64,000 nucleotides of DNA from Cohnella sp. AR92 (GTDB lineage Bacteria > Bacillota > Bacilli > Paenibacillales > Paenibacillaceae): contig NZ_RZJR01000013.1 in assembly GCF_003990975.1 (NCBI RefSeq), positions 123,487 through 187,486 of the forward strand. Reading direction: 5' to 3'. Shown here one piece after another: positions 8,960-17,371 of this stretch. Made by a program: the position numbers and the translations under genes. The notes under the pieces were generated by a model that was given only the letters and a program-made list of their open reading frames with translations, did no database searches and had not been told where the DNA came from. Position 1 is the first letter of the stretch, and each line of letters begins with the position of its first letter.

Positions 8960-9568
8960 CTAGCGGGACGATTTGGCGATTCCGCGCAGGAACACATCGA
9001 TCGCCAGCCGGTAAGCATCAAGCGCTTGGGCACGCTCCATTCTCCGGGAGTGCAGGCTGAGGCCGTACAACAAGCTGTCGAGAATGATAGCGAGTCCGGT
9101 TACGTTCGCATGGCTGATCTCGCCGCTATCGATCCCTCTCTGCAAGAGCTGTTTGTTGAAGTTAACGTAACCCTGCGTCATTTGTTCGATACGCGCTTCC
9201 ACTTCCGGATTTTTCTCCGCGTTGTTGTAGAATTCGTCCACCGCTTTGGTCAGCGGATGGTTGATCTGCTCCAGCGCCATATGCTCCGCCATCCCGTACA
9301 GCTTGTCGACCGTGGTCGCGTAGAGCGATTCCTTCGCCAGCCACGTCTCCTCCCACTCGCGGTCCCACTCTTCGATCAGATGCAGGAATAAGCCTTCCTT
9401 GCTCTTGAAGTGATAATAGATGTTGCCCGCGCTGCAACCCGTCGCCTTGACGATATCCTCGATCGAAGTGGCTTTGTAGCCTTTCTTTATGAATAAAGGC
9501 CGGGAAGCGTCGGCGATTCGCTTCTTGGTCTGTTCGGTTTGAAGCTGCTTCTTGTTCAACGCGTTCAC
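8960..9568 (-). CDS. TetR/AcrR family transcriptional regulator
   Basis: A 202-residue repressor. The N-terminal domain (residues about 14-60) has the TetR helix-turn-helix: ASRPLFIKKGYKATSIEDIVKATGCSAGNIYYHFKSKEGL. The remainder is the ligand-binding helical domain. Start is GTG at 9568 with GAGG close upstream. It precedes and probably represses the MFS gene at 7698-8897, and a long palindrome directly upstream is a likely autoregulatory operator. Confidence 0.9.
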   Translation of the reverse strand: MNALNKKQLQTEQTKKRIADASRPLFIKKGYKATSIEDIVKATGCSAGNIYYHFKSKEGLFLHLIEEWDREWEETWLAKESLYATTVDKLYGMAEHMALEQINHPLTKAVDEFYNNAEKNPEVEARIEQMTQGYVNFNKQLLQRGIDSGEISHANVTGLAIILDSLLYGLSLHSRRMERAQALDAYRLAIDVFLRGIAKSSR

Positions 9569-9581
9569 CCCCTGCCTCGCA

Positions 9582-9609
9582 ATAATACTGAACGTTAATT
9601 CAGTATTAT
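9582..9609. promoter_or_regulatory. Probable TetR operator
   Basis: A perfect inverted repeat with 11-bp arms ATAATACTGAA / TTCAGTATTAT around the six-base centre CGTTAA. It lies 13 bases upstream of the TetR start codon, where it would cover the promoter of the TetR-MFS operon. Confidence 0.8.
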
Positions 9610-9661
9610 AGGCGATCCTCGCCGAACTGGCAATGGCGCCATTAAAAGAAACCGATTCTCA

Positions 9662-9696
9662 TAAAAACAGGCCACCCCCGTCTTCGGGAATGACCT
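9662..9696 (-). terminator. Terminator after the second MFS gene
   Basis: On the minus strand AGGTCATTCCCG and CGGGGGTGGCCT pair around AAGA, followed by GTTTTTAT. It follows the stop of the 9710-10909 gene and precedes the TetR operator of the next cassette. Confidence 0.75.
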
Positions 9697-9709
9697 GGAT
9701 AACTTCCTT

Positions 9710-10909
9710 CTAAGCTCTCTTCTCCGCCGAATAGAAGATCAAGGCTGCCGCCGGCAGCGCGATTCCGATCCACAGCGCCGCTTCCCAGCCGCCGGCCGCG
9801 AATGCCCAGCCGCCAAGCGCGGAGCCAACGGCTCCTCCAGCGAAGAAGATCGCCATAAACAACCCGTTAAGCCGGCTGCGAACCTCGTCGCCGAGCGAGA
9901 AGATCGCCCGCTGGCTGAGAACCAGATTCGCCGAGACCCCCATGTCGAGAACGATGGCGGCAACGACCAGAAGGATCAGCGCGAGCGTCGAGCCGCTCCG
10001 GTCGGCCAGAGGCAAAGCGATCGAGATCAGGACGAGAGCAAGCGCGATCCCGGTTGCGGGACGGATCCACCCCCGATCCGCCAGTCGTCCGGCGACAGGA
10101 GCGGCCAGCGCGCCGGCTACCCCGACCAAGGCGAACAAAGCGACTTCCTTCTGGGAGAAGCGGAAGGCCGGGCCGGTCAGGTATAACGGAACGGTCGTCC
10201 AGAACAAGCTGAACGTTCCGAATACGGAGGCGTGGTATAAGGCTCTGCGCTGCAGGATCGGGGTCGTCTTCAGCAAACGGTACATCGAGCTCAGCAGCTC
10301 GGAATAGCGGGTCGAAGCCGAGGGTTTCCTGGCCGGAAGCGCCCGAAGCAGCACCAGAGCCAGGACCAGCATCGCGACCGCGGACAAGTAATAAACGGCT
10401 CTCCAGCCCATGTATTCCGCCCCCAGGCTCGATACCGGGCGAGCCAGCATAATCCCGAGGAGCAGGCCGCTCATGACATTGCCGACGTTGCGGCCTCGCG
10501 TCGCTTCCGGCGACAGGTGAGCCGCGTACGGAACGAGCACCTGGGCGGCGACAGAGCCCATGCCGATCAACATCGAAGCGATCAGGAACAACGACGCTTG
10601 ATGCATGCCTCCCCCGACCGCCAGCACGATGGACGCGAGGAACAGCAGGATAACGACGAGCTTGCGGTTCTCCACGATATCGCCCAAGGGAACAAGGAAC
10701 AAGAGGCCGAGGCCGTAGCCGATCTGGCCGAGCGTGACGATCAGGCCCGACGCTCCGGACGACAGCCCGAGATCCAAGCTGATCGGTCCGACCAAGGGCT
10801 GCGTATAATAGAGATTCGCGACGATCAGGCCGCAGGCGGCGGCAAGAATGAGGATGATTCCCGGGGAGAAGGCTTTCTCGAACGGTTGATGCTTCTCGAT
10901 TGTGCTCAT
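9710..10909 (-). CDS. MFS transporter (YgaY-like)
   Basis: A 399-residue, 12-helix major facilitator. The [15 protein letters not shown] motif at the end of helix 1 and the [14 protein letters not shown] motif in helix 2 are hallmarks of the YgaY-like MFS subgroup. ATG 10909 has AAAGGAG ten bases upstream. The gene lies downstream of, and in the same direction as, the TetR gene at 11027-11602, and a 24-bp perfect palindrome sits between them, so it is probably under that repressor. The transported compound is unknown. Confidence 0.88.
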   Translation of the reverse strand: MSTIEKHQPFEKAFSPGIILILAAACGLIVANLYYTQPLVGPISLDLGLSSGASGLIVTLGQIGYGLGLLFLVPLGDIVENRKLVVILLFLASIVLAVGGGMHQASLFLIASMLIGMGSVAAQVLVPYAAHLSPEATRGRNVGNVMSGLLLGIMLARPVSSLGAEYMGWRAVYYLSAVAMLVLALVLLRALPARKPSASTRYSELLSSMYRLLKTTPILQRRALYHASVFGTFSLFWTTVPLYLTGPAFRFSQKEVALFALVGVAGALAAPVAGRLADRGWIRPATGIALALVLISIALPLADRSGSTLALILLVVAAIVLDMGVSANLVLSQRAIFSLGDEVRSRLNGLFMAIFFAGGAVGSALGGWAFAAGGWEAALWIGIALPAAALIFYSAEKRA

Positions 10910-10978
10910 ATTCGCTAGTCTCCTTTGCTTGACGCTTGCGCTGAAGTTGAAGGTATCGTATGCCGCGCAAGCCGCCGT

Positions 10979-11002
10979 TTACCGGAACGATCGTTCCGGT
11001 AA
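10979..11002. promoter_or_regulatory. Probable operator upstream of the second MFS gene
   Basis: A perfect 24-bp palindrome whose core is CCGGAACGATCGTTCCGG, located between the TetR gene and the MFS gene. A related site, GGAACGAATATTCC, lies in front of the TetR gene itself (11643-11656), which links both to the same repressor. Confidence 0.8.
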
Positions 11003-11026
11003 TGGGATAAAATCGGCCGCTCCCGT

Positions 11027-11602
11027 TTACAGCATGCGGAGAACGGCCTCCATCATGTCGTCATACGCCTTCCTGTCCGGCTTCATCTTGGTGACGACGT
11101 TGATTCCGTGATTCAAGTTCAACAGCAGGGTCGCCAGCGTCTTCAGATCCTTGTCCGGGCCGATCTCGCCGGACTGCCGGCCTCTCTCGAGCGCGTCCAT
11201 GAAGCATTTCTCCAGTCCGTCGTAGCTGTCCCGAATCGCGGCGCGCACCTGTTCGTCGGGCGAATCCATGCCCGTTGTCGCGTTCGTGATCAGGCAGCCA
11301 TGGGGCGAAGCTTCGTCGAGCGCGTTCGTGATTTGGCGGTCGAAGTATCGCCGGATGCTCATCTTCGCGGATGGCGAGCTCTCCAGGAGGCTTCTCTTGC
11401 CGAGGCTTAGGGTCTTGTAATGTTGGATGGCTTCCAGATAGAGCGTTTCTTTGTCCGTGAAGGTCTCGTACAAGCTGGAGCGGCTTAACCCCATGGCCTG
11501 CAGCAGATCGGGAATGCTGGCCCCTTCGAAGCCCTTCTCCCAGAACACCAGCATGGCCTTGTGGAGCACTTGCTCCCGGTCGAATTCCTTGTTGCGTCCG
11601 AT
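11027..11602 (-). CDS. TetR family regulator with an apparent ATC start codon
   Basis: The helix-turn-helix (VLHKAMLVFWEKGF..GASIPDLLQAMGLSRSSLYETFTDKETL) and C-terminal domain match TetR regulators of the YxaF/AcrR kind. No ATG, GTG or TTG lies between the upstream in-frame stop and GTG 11569, but the frame upstream of that GTG encodes IGRNKEFDREQV, the usual start of helix 1 in such proteins. A run of seven G plus AG lies seven bases before the ATC codon at 11602, an ideal ribosome binding site. I therefore place the start at ATC 11602 (191 residues); GTG 11569 would give 180 residues with a clipped helix 1. Confidence 0.8.
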   Translation of the reverse strand: MGRNKEFDREQVLHKAMLVFWEKGFEGASIPDLLQAMGLSRSSLYETFTDKETLYLEAIQHYKTLSLGKRSLLESSPSAKMSIRRYFDRQITNALDEASPHGCLITNATTGMDSPDEQVRAAIRDSYDGLEKCFMDALERGRQSGEIGPDKDLKTLATLLLNLNHGINVVTKMKPDRKAYDDMMEAVLRML

Positions 11603-11642
11603 GGCGGCTCCCCCCCTCTCGTTACCCTAGTATATTCTTTTC

Positions 11643-11656
11643 GGAACGAATATTCC
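11643..11656. promoter_or_regulatory. Second operator copy, in front of the TetR gene
   Basis: GGAACGAATATTCC shares the GGAACGA half-site with the palindrome at 10979-11002. It is followed on the minus strand by TATACT (a -10-like hexamer) about ten bases downstream, so a bound repressor would block the TetR promoter. Confidence 0.5.
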
Positions 11657-11687
11657 AGTATTTTTTTGAAAATAATTCCTCCCCAAA

Positions 11688-11733
11688 AGAAAAAGCCTCT
11701 GAAGCCGCCTTGTTGAGGCTGTCTTCAGAGGCC
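11688..11733 (-). terminator. Terminator after the mannanase gene
   Basis: On the minus strand GGCCTCTGAAG and CTTCAGAGGCT form a perfect 11-bp stem, followed by TTTTTCTTTT. It directly follows the stop codon at 11758. Confidence 0.9.
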
Positions 11734-11757
11734 GATCTGGCTAGGCGTCAACGCCGC

Positions 11758-14700
11758 TTAGCTCTGCTTCACGTCATCCAGGTAGATCGCTGCCGTGCCC
11801 GTAGAATCAGCCGGGGTAAGCACTTGAATGCCGATCGCCTTGGTCAGGTTCCGGGTGGCGATGCCGGAGATATCGAACGTGATCTGGGCGAAGCCGTCTC
11901 CGGTATAGGCAATCTCTCCCGAATCGGCCCAAGTCCACCCGCTTCCGGATTGAAGGAAGAGCTTCACCTTCACTCCGCTGCCCAGGCTTCCTCCTTCGTC
12001 GGCCGCGATCTTCACCTTCGCGACGATGGAGGAGGCGGAGCTCAAATCCCTCGCGACCATGTTCCGGATCTGGAACTGTCCGCCTCCCAGCTCGAATGCA
12101 GCCCGAAGCGAATGCTCGCCCTCGGCCGCCGCATCCGACGATACCTGAGCGACTCCGGCGTTAGCGGTATTATAAGCGCCGCTGTCGTCCAGGTTGATCG
12201 CCCAATCCTCCGTCGACGTCTCGAAGCCGAAGGCCATGCCCGCAGGCTCCGCTCCGCTTAGATGGATGTCGTCCACGTATACGGTCGAACTGCCCGTTTG
12301 CCCCGCGGCCGGCTCGATCTTGATTCCGATCGACTGGACGGCGTCCAGATTCTCGATTCCCGCGAGCGGAATCGTCAAGGTCGCGAAGCCGGCGGAATCG
12401 ACGACCGTCACTCCGCTGTCGTGCCACGTCCAGGCGGAGCCGGTCTTGATATACAGCCTTGCGTTCGCCGTTCCGGCCGACAGCTTCACCTTCACGCTGA
12501 TCGCGTCCACGGCGGAGAGGTCAAGCGCGCTCGCCTTCGTCAGCTCGAAGCCGGTTCCTTCCAGCGAGAAGGTCGACTTCAGCGAATGCGTTCCTTCGGC
12601 CGCTTCTTCCGTCGTGATCTCCGGCGCGGTCGCGCTCGCCTGATTCACTTCCACCGCGAAGCCGGAGGCATCCGTCTCGAAGCCATAGAGCGTGCCCGGC
12701 TGCGACTGGGAACCTCCCGGTCCGTCGCCGCCGTTCGGCACTCCTCCCGTGCCGTCGTCGATCGCTTTGATGTCGTCGAGGTACAAGGCGCTGCCGAGCG
12801 TCGCGCCGGAGACGGCATTGACGTAGAACGAGATCTCCTGAACGTTCTTCAGGGAGACTTTGTTCAGCTTCTTGCCCGCATTGGCAGTATCCCACGGCGC
12901 GACGTTGAAGTCGTTGAAGTGCAGGCTGACCCAGTCCGCGTTCGTCGTCGCCAAGGAAGGATACGCCTCGTAATAGATGCCGTCCACCTTCAACTGGACG
13001 ACCATCTTCTGGTTCTTGCCGTCCGGCACGAGCCAGAACTTCAGGCGGTTGAAGCCGGACCAATCGACTCCTCCGAGCGCCTTCGAGATGCCCGCGTAAC
13101 CCGAGCCCGCAAGCGAATAACCGAACTTCATGCCGTAGGTTCCGCCGCTCTTATGCGCGCCGTCGAGAGTGACGGTCGTGGCGTCGCCGCCCGCGTGCAC
13201 GAACTTCGCCGCTAGCGCGGCGTCGCTGCCCTGATACGACTCGAAGTCGTCGACGAGCGCCGGATCCTGCGGCACTTCGGCATAGGTGCTGTACAGACGG
13301 ATGTTGTCGACGTAGACCGCTCCCGAGAGCTCCAAGTATCGGCCGACGAGGGAGAGAGCCAGAGTCGTCGCTTCCGCGGACTTCGCCGGGTCGTTCAGAT
13401 CGATCGTCGCCGAATACTTCGCGTACTCGACGCCGTCGATCGTCTCCTTCGGCAGGTCCGCCAGCTTCAGCTCGGAGGTGGACCCGTACTTCGTATTCCA
13501 GTCCGGAGCCAGCATGGCGACGCCCATCAGGCTCGCGTTCGCGTCCTCGCTTCCGGCGGAGCTAGGAATCCAGGCGTCGAAGCGTATCCTCTTCACGTCC
13601 GAGATTTTGATATCGTCCCAATCCGGGAACGCCAGCTTCAGCTCCTGCCAGGATTCCGCGTGGTCGGCTCCTTGAACATTCAGCTTCAGCGCGCCGTTAT
13701 TCCCCAGAGCTCCATGCTCGATCGTCAGGGATAGGGTATCCGGGTAACTTCCGTTGTTCCTCATGCCCTCCGTATCCGAATCGAACGTATACTGCTTCAT
13801 CAGAATCTCGCCGATCTTCACGAAGACCGTTTGTTGCTGAACTAGACTTTTACCGCCCGGCAGATAAGCCTTAACGGTAATCTTCGCCGTCTTGCCGTTG
13901 AACGAGGCATCCGGCGCCCAGTCCGCCAGGTAATAGAAGCCTTCGGAGTCCAGGCTCATCGGGATCTCCGCGTTCGAGCCTTCGACGGAATAGACGACCT
14001 TGGTCGGAGCCGAATTCAGAATTCGCGCCCGAATCGTCGTTACCGCGTCGCTCACCGTTCCGTTGTCCGTCGGGGAGACGATATGCAGGAACGGCTTCTC
14101 CGCCGCCGCTTGGACGGGGTTCTTGTATACGTCCTCTACGTCCCGCAGGAAGGCCGTATACGGATCGTTGTAATAGTCGATGAAGTCCGGAAGTAGCTCA
14201 TGGTCGCCCAGTCCGTCCGGAGCATCCTTGTAAGGAACGAACAGATTGTTGGAATTGACGCCGAAGTTCGCCCATGTGAGCATATACGAGATTCTTTTCG
14301 CATTCTTATCCGCTTTGATCGCGTCCAGCACATGGGTGAACCAGTTCAGATCCCCGTTGCCCGAAGCGAGCATCCCCTGCGGGCTGTAACCGAACTCGGA
14401 GAACGTCGCGATCTTGCCTTTCCTGTCTGCCAGCTTGGAGATCATGGCCAGGTCCGCGACCAGGCCGTTAAGGAAGCTCTCCGTCCCCGGCGAGCTCTGG
14501 CTGTCGTATTGGTCCATGCCGAGAACGTCCACGTAATCGTCGCCCGGATACGTCGTCAAGTAGCTGCTCTCGCTTCCGCCGAATGTCCCGTTGGGGGAGA
14601 ACACGTACAGGAAGTTGTGCACGCCCTTGATATCCCGCAGGTACTCGACCGTGTAGCGATAGATCTCGACGTACTCGCTCGTCGTCGTCGTCTTCGCTCC

Positions 14701-16512
14701 CCACCAGAACCAGCCGCCGTTCTGTTCATGGAACGGACGGAACAGGATCGGAATCGGCTTGCCGTCCTCGTCCTTCGCCTGGCTTGCGAATTCCGCGATA
14801 TTGTCGAGGAAAGCGTTGTAGGCCTCGTTCTTGTCTCCGCCAGGCAGAACATGCTGCACGACGGAGCCCGCCGTGTCGTTGAAGCTTCCTCCCGTCACGA
14901 AGTTCGGCATATGGGAGCTGAGGGTGACGATGCCGCCCATGTCGTGAGCCGTCTGGACCGAATGCACCAGATTCGCGATGCTCTGCTGCGGATCGTTGGC
15001 AACGCCCGGCTTCTCTTTGCCTTCGAGGCTAAGCGTATCCCAGCCGAACACGGCAGGGAAGTCGCCGACGGAATTGTTCACGTCGGATTCGACGCCGGAC
15101 CCCGTCAGCGTCATTCCTTCGTCGGTCGCATGCTGATGCCCGAACAGCACTTCCTTGCCGCGGACTCCGTTCAGATAAGCGAACAAAGCCCGAGTCTCCT
15201 CTGTCGCGTTCGAGTCGACGAAGTCGACTTTGCCGCTTCCTCCTCCCGAGCCGCCGCCGATCCCGGATCCCGAACCCGGAGACTCCTCGGGGTTACCTCC
15301 CGTCGCAAGGACGCCTTTGGCCACCTGATAGGTTCCCGGCTTCAACGGTTGGCCGTTCAGCGTGACTCCATCCGCCAGGATCGTAAGCTTCGCAACGTCG
15401 CCGCGGATCGTCAAGCTCGCGCCTGCCGCCCCGCTGCCGACGGACAGCTCCCCTACGGCTGCCCCATCCTCGATAATGAGGGTCGCTTTCGCCCCAACCT
15501 CGACCTTCTCAATCTTCGTCCCCGTTCCAAGCTGAAACTTGCCGTCGCCCGCCACGCGGATGCGGCCCGCTTGCGTTCCGTCCTCGACCAGAACGCGAAC
15601 CTTGCCGTCCTTGCGATCGATCGAGACCGACGACAAGCTGGAATTCTTAAGGTGTACCGTATTCTCGCCTCCGCCGGCGACATACGTGCGGCCCTTGACC
15701 GAGACATGATCGAGAGCGGCGTCGCCGTCTCCGATTCCCGGGGCCAAGTAGAGATTGCCCGCAATCGTCAGATCCTTCAGTTCGACGTCGGGACGATTCA
15801 CCACGACATGGCCGTTCGCCGTTCCCGACGGGAACTCGCCCGCCGCCGGATTGTAGCCGGCGACCAGCTTGTCCAGAAGGCCTGCCAGCTCCGCTCGGGC
15901 AATCGGATCCTTCGGGCGGAACGTTCCGTCCGGATAGCCTTTAACGACATCCGTTAAAGCGCTTACGGATGTTCGCGCGTAGGGAGCGATGCCGTCGGAA
16001 TCTTTGAAAGCCGTTGCCTTGGCGCTCCCCTCCGCTCCCTCCGGCTCGATCAGGTCGAAGACGCGAGCCAGCAGCGTCGCGGCATCCTGGCGGCTGATTG
16101 TCTCCTCGCCCTTCGCCAGATTGCCCGGCGCGCCCTGATAGTATCCTGCCGCCCTGGCGGCAGCCATCTCCCCGGAATACCAAGACGAAGCCGGCACGTC
16201 GGCGAAAGCCGGTCCCGACGCTGCCTTGAACCCGAATACCCGGTTCAACACCTTGACGAACTCCGCCCTCGTCAGCTTCTCGTTCGGCCGGAACGTTCCG
16301 TCCGGGAACCCGCTCACGATGCCGTTCTTCTGCCATCTCTCGATGGCGGACTGCGCCCAGTTCCCTTGGATATCCTTAAAGACTGCACTGCCTCCGCTCG
16401 ATGAAACCGCCGCTGTCTCATCCGTTGTCTGAGCGGACGCGGAAGCCGCGAACGACGAGACGATCAGCAAGCCCGCCATAACCGCCGAAGACCATTTGCG
16501 TAACTTTCTCAT
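11758..16512 (-). CDS. S-layer-anchored GH26 beta-mannanase, multimodular
   Basis: A 1584-residue secreted enzyme. It has a signal peptide (residues 1-28, ending ASASA), then three SLH domains (about 43-95, 102-155, 165-215) that bind pyruvylated cell-wall polymer. A beta-strand-rich segment (230-400) and a Gly/Ser linker follow. The GH26 domain (about 430-780) carries the acid/base Glu596 in FRPFHEQNGGWFWWG and nucleophile Glu706 in TFSEFGYS, 110 residues apart as in known GH26 mannanases. The C-terminal half holds an Ig-like segment, a CBM11/CBM27-like beta-sandwich and two related carbohydrate-binding repeats of about 150 residues. ATG 16512 has GGGGAGG eight bases upstream; an upstream in-frame start at 16563 is less likely. 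Two cre-like sites lie upstream. Confidence 0.92.
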   Translation of the reverse strand: MRKLRKWSSAVMAGLLIVSSFAASASAQTTDETAAVSSSGGSAVFKDIQGNWAQSAIERWQKNGIVSGFPDGTFRPNEKLTRAEFVKVLNRVFGFKAASGPAFADVPASSWYSGEMAAARAAGYYQGAPGNLAKGEETISRQDAATLLARVFDLIEPEGAEGSAKATAFKDSDGIAPYARTSVSALTDVVKGYPDGTFRPKDPIARAELAGLLDKLVAGYNPAAGEFPSGTANGHVVVNRPDVELKDLTIAGNLYLAPGIGDGDAALDHVSVKGRTYVAGGGENTVHLKNSSLSSVSIDRKDGKVRVLVEDGTQAGRIRVAGDGKFQLGTGTKIEKVEVGAKATLIIEDGAAVGELSVGSGAAGASLTIRGDVAKLTILADGVTLNGQPLKPGTYQVAKGVLATGGNPEESPGSGSGIGGGSGGGSGKVDFVDSNATEETRALFAYLNGVRGKEVLFGHQHATDEGMTLTGSGVESDVNNSVGDFPAVFGWDTLSLEGKEKPGVANDPQQSIANLVHSVQTAHDMGGIVTLSSHMPNFVTGGSFNDTAGSVVQHVLPGGDKNEAYNAFLDNIAEFASQAKDEDGKPIPILFRPFHEQNGGWFWWGAKTTTTSEYVEIYRYTVEYLRDIKGVHNFLYVFSPNGTFGGSESSYLTTYPGDDYVDVLGMDQYDSQSSPGTESFLNGLVADLAMISKLADRKGKIATFSEFGYSPQGMLASGNGDLNWFTHVLDAIKADKNAKRISYMLTWANFGVNSNNLFVPYKDAPDGLGDHELLPDFIDYYNDPYTAFLRDVEDVYKNPVQAAAEKPFLHIVSPTDNGTVSDAVTTIRARILNSAPTKVVYSVEGSNAEIPMSLDSEGFYYLADWAPDASFNGKTAKITVKAYLPGGKSLVQQQTVFVKIGEILMKQYTFDSDTEGMRNNGSYPDTLSLTIEHGALGNNGALKLNVQGADHAESWQELKLAFPDWDDIKISDVKRIRFDAWIPSSAGSEDANASLMGVAMLAPDWNTKYGSTSELKLADLPKETIDGVEYAKYSATIDLNDPAKSAEATTLALSLVGRYLELSGAVYVDNIRLYSTYAEVPQDPALVDDFESYQGSDAALAAKFVHAGGDATTVTLDGAHKSGGTYGMKFGYSLAGSGYAGISKALGGVDWSGFNRLKFWLVPDGKNQKMVVQLKVDGIYYEAYPSLATTNADWVSLHFNDFNVAPWDTANAGKKLNKVSLKNVQEISFYVNAVSGATLGSALYLDDIKAIDDGTGGVPNGGDGPGGSQSQPGTLYGFETDASGFAVEVNQASATAPEITTEEAAEGTHSLKSTFSLEGTGFELTKASALDLSAVDAISVKVKLSAGTANARLYIKTGSAWTWHDSGVTVVDSAGFATLTIPLAGIENLDAVQSIGIKIEPAAGQTGSSTVYVDDIHLSGAEPAGMAFGFETSTEDWAINLDDSGAYNTANAGVAQVSSDAAAEGEHSLRAAFELGGGQFQIRNMVARDLSSASSIVAKVKIAADEGGSLGSGVKVKLFLQSGSGWTWADSGEIAYTGDGFAQITFDISGIATRNLTKAIGIQVLTPADSTGTAAIYLDDVKQS

Positions 16513-16661
16513 GCGAATCCTCCCCTGTTTGTTTGATTCGACCTTCCCTGCATTTTTCGACATTTTGTTAGCTTATTCATATTAATTTTTAGTGCTAACC
16601 TATATTTCGTACTCACCTCGCTAAACCTCTTATTTTGATATTTGTTTGGTTTATTCTGGAT

Positions 16662-16675
16662 TGTAAACGCTTTAT
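16662..16675. promoter_or_regulatory. cre-like (CcpA) site upstream of the mannanase
   Basis: TGTAAACGCTTTAT differs from the catabolite-responsive consensus TGWAARCGYTWNCW at one position. It lies 150 bases upstream of the mannanase start in an AT-rich promoter region. Confidence 0.5.
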
Positions 16676-16700
16676 AAGATTATATCGAACTGGATTCGGT

Positions 16701-16714
16701 TGTTAACGCTTTAA
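16701..16714. promoter_or_regulatory. Second cre-like site upstream of the mannanase
   Basis: TGTTAACGCTTTAA resembles the cre consensus with two deviations. It lies 26 bases beyond the first site, so the pair could act together in carbon catabolite control. Confidence 0.35.
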
Positions 16715-16849
16715 TTTGTTTTTTATTGTCTTTATTTTGTTATTATTTGTTATGTTTATCAATTCGTTAGCAACCCGCGAAACTCTCTGATTTGTCACCC
16801 GGGTAAACGCCGGTCACCGCCGCCTCGCCGACCATAGCCGGGGCGGCAT

Positions 16850-17026
16850 TTAGGCGTATAAGAGTTTGCTCGCCTTAGCCCTATACGGCTTGACGTGCTG
16901 CAAAAAATACGCCTCAAAGGAGCACTGAATGTCTGCCAATCGCGTGCTAATCCCGGGCTGCCCCTTCTTCACCGGCTCTTCCGTAAACGGGTCGATTAGC
17001 TATTCTTCAACACTCGCGTCTCTCAT
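16850..17026 (-). pseudogene. Small unidentified ORF interrupted by TAG
   Basis: From ATG 17026 (with GGGTGG upstream) the frame reads MRDASVEE, then TAG at 17002-17000, then continues open for 49 codons (LIDPFTEEPVKKGQPG through YRAKASKLLYA) to TAA at 16850. The post-TAG part has protein-like composition. It could be a small gene with a nonsense mutation or the degraded end of a larger gene. I do not recognise the family. It lies in an otherwise gene-free stretch of about 860 bases. Confidence 0.3.
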
Positions 17027-17056
17027 TAACTAATCCACCCGCTGCCGGCTTTCGCC

Positions 17057-17240
17057 TTACGGAACTGACAGCCGTTATTTGCTCGGAAAAGAGCCTCTTT
17101 AAAATCTTACGGAGCTGAGAGACGTTATTTTTGAATTCTAGCCTCGACGAGAGTCGTTGTTATCAAAATAAGGGCTCCCATTTCCGTTAAAATCCAGAAG
17201 GTGTAAATCTGCGCCTGTAAGGGTCTCTGATTTCCGTTAC
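17057..17240. repeat. Composite intergenic repeat element, copy A
   Basis: Four variants of one ~24-bp unit (consensus near TAACGGAAATCAGAGACC followed by CTTATTT) occur at 17057-17080 and 17107-17132 in forward orientation and at 17166-17192 and 17218-17240 in reverse orientation. Start-to-start spacing is about 50, 59 and 52 bases. The same four-unit arrangement recurs at 36731-36914. The inverted halves could fold into a long hairpin. No ORF spans it. Confidence 0.7.
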
Positions 17241-17318
17241 AATTCGGATTGGACTTAGCGATGAGAGGAGTAGTCCTAGCTATAAGCTTGAACCCAGTCG
17301 AATTGGGGTCTCGCATAC

Positions 17319-17354
17319 AAAAAAAGCCCTGAAGAAGCGTCGCTTCTTCAGGGC
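17319..17354 (-). terminator. Terminator after the CBM9-like gene
   Basis: On the minus strand GCCCTGAAGAAGCG and CGCTTCTTCAGGGC form a perfect 14-bp stem followed by seven T. It lies just after the stop codon at 17372 and ends the sugar operon. Confidence 0.92.
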
Positions 17355-17371
17355 CGAAGGCCGTCTTGCTC

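Noticed and set aside
14200..15957. 585-codon open frame antisense to the mannanase
   Set aside because: Lies wholly within the GH26/SLH gene on the other strand and reads as low-complexity Arg/His-rich sequence.
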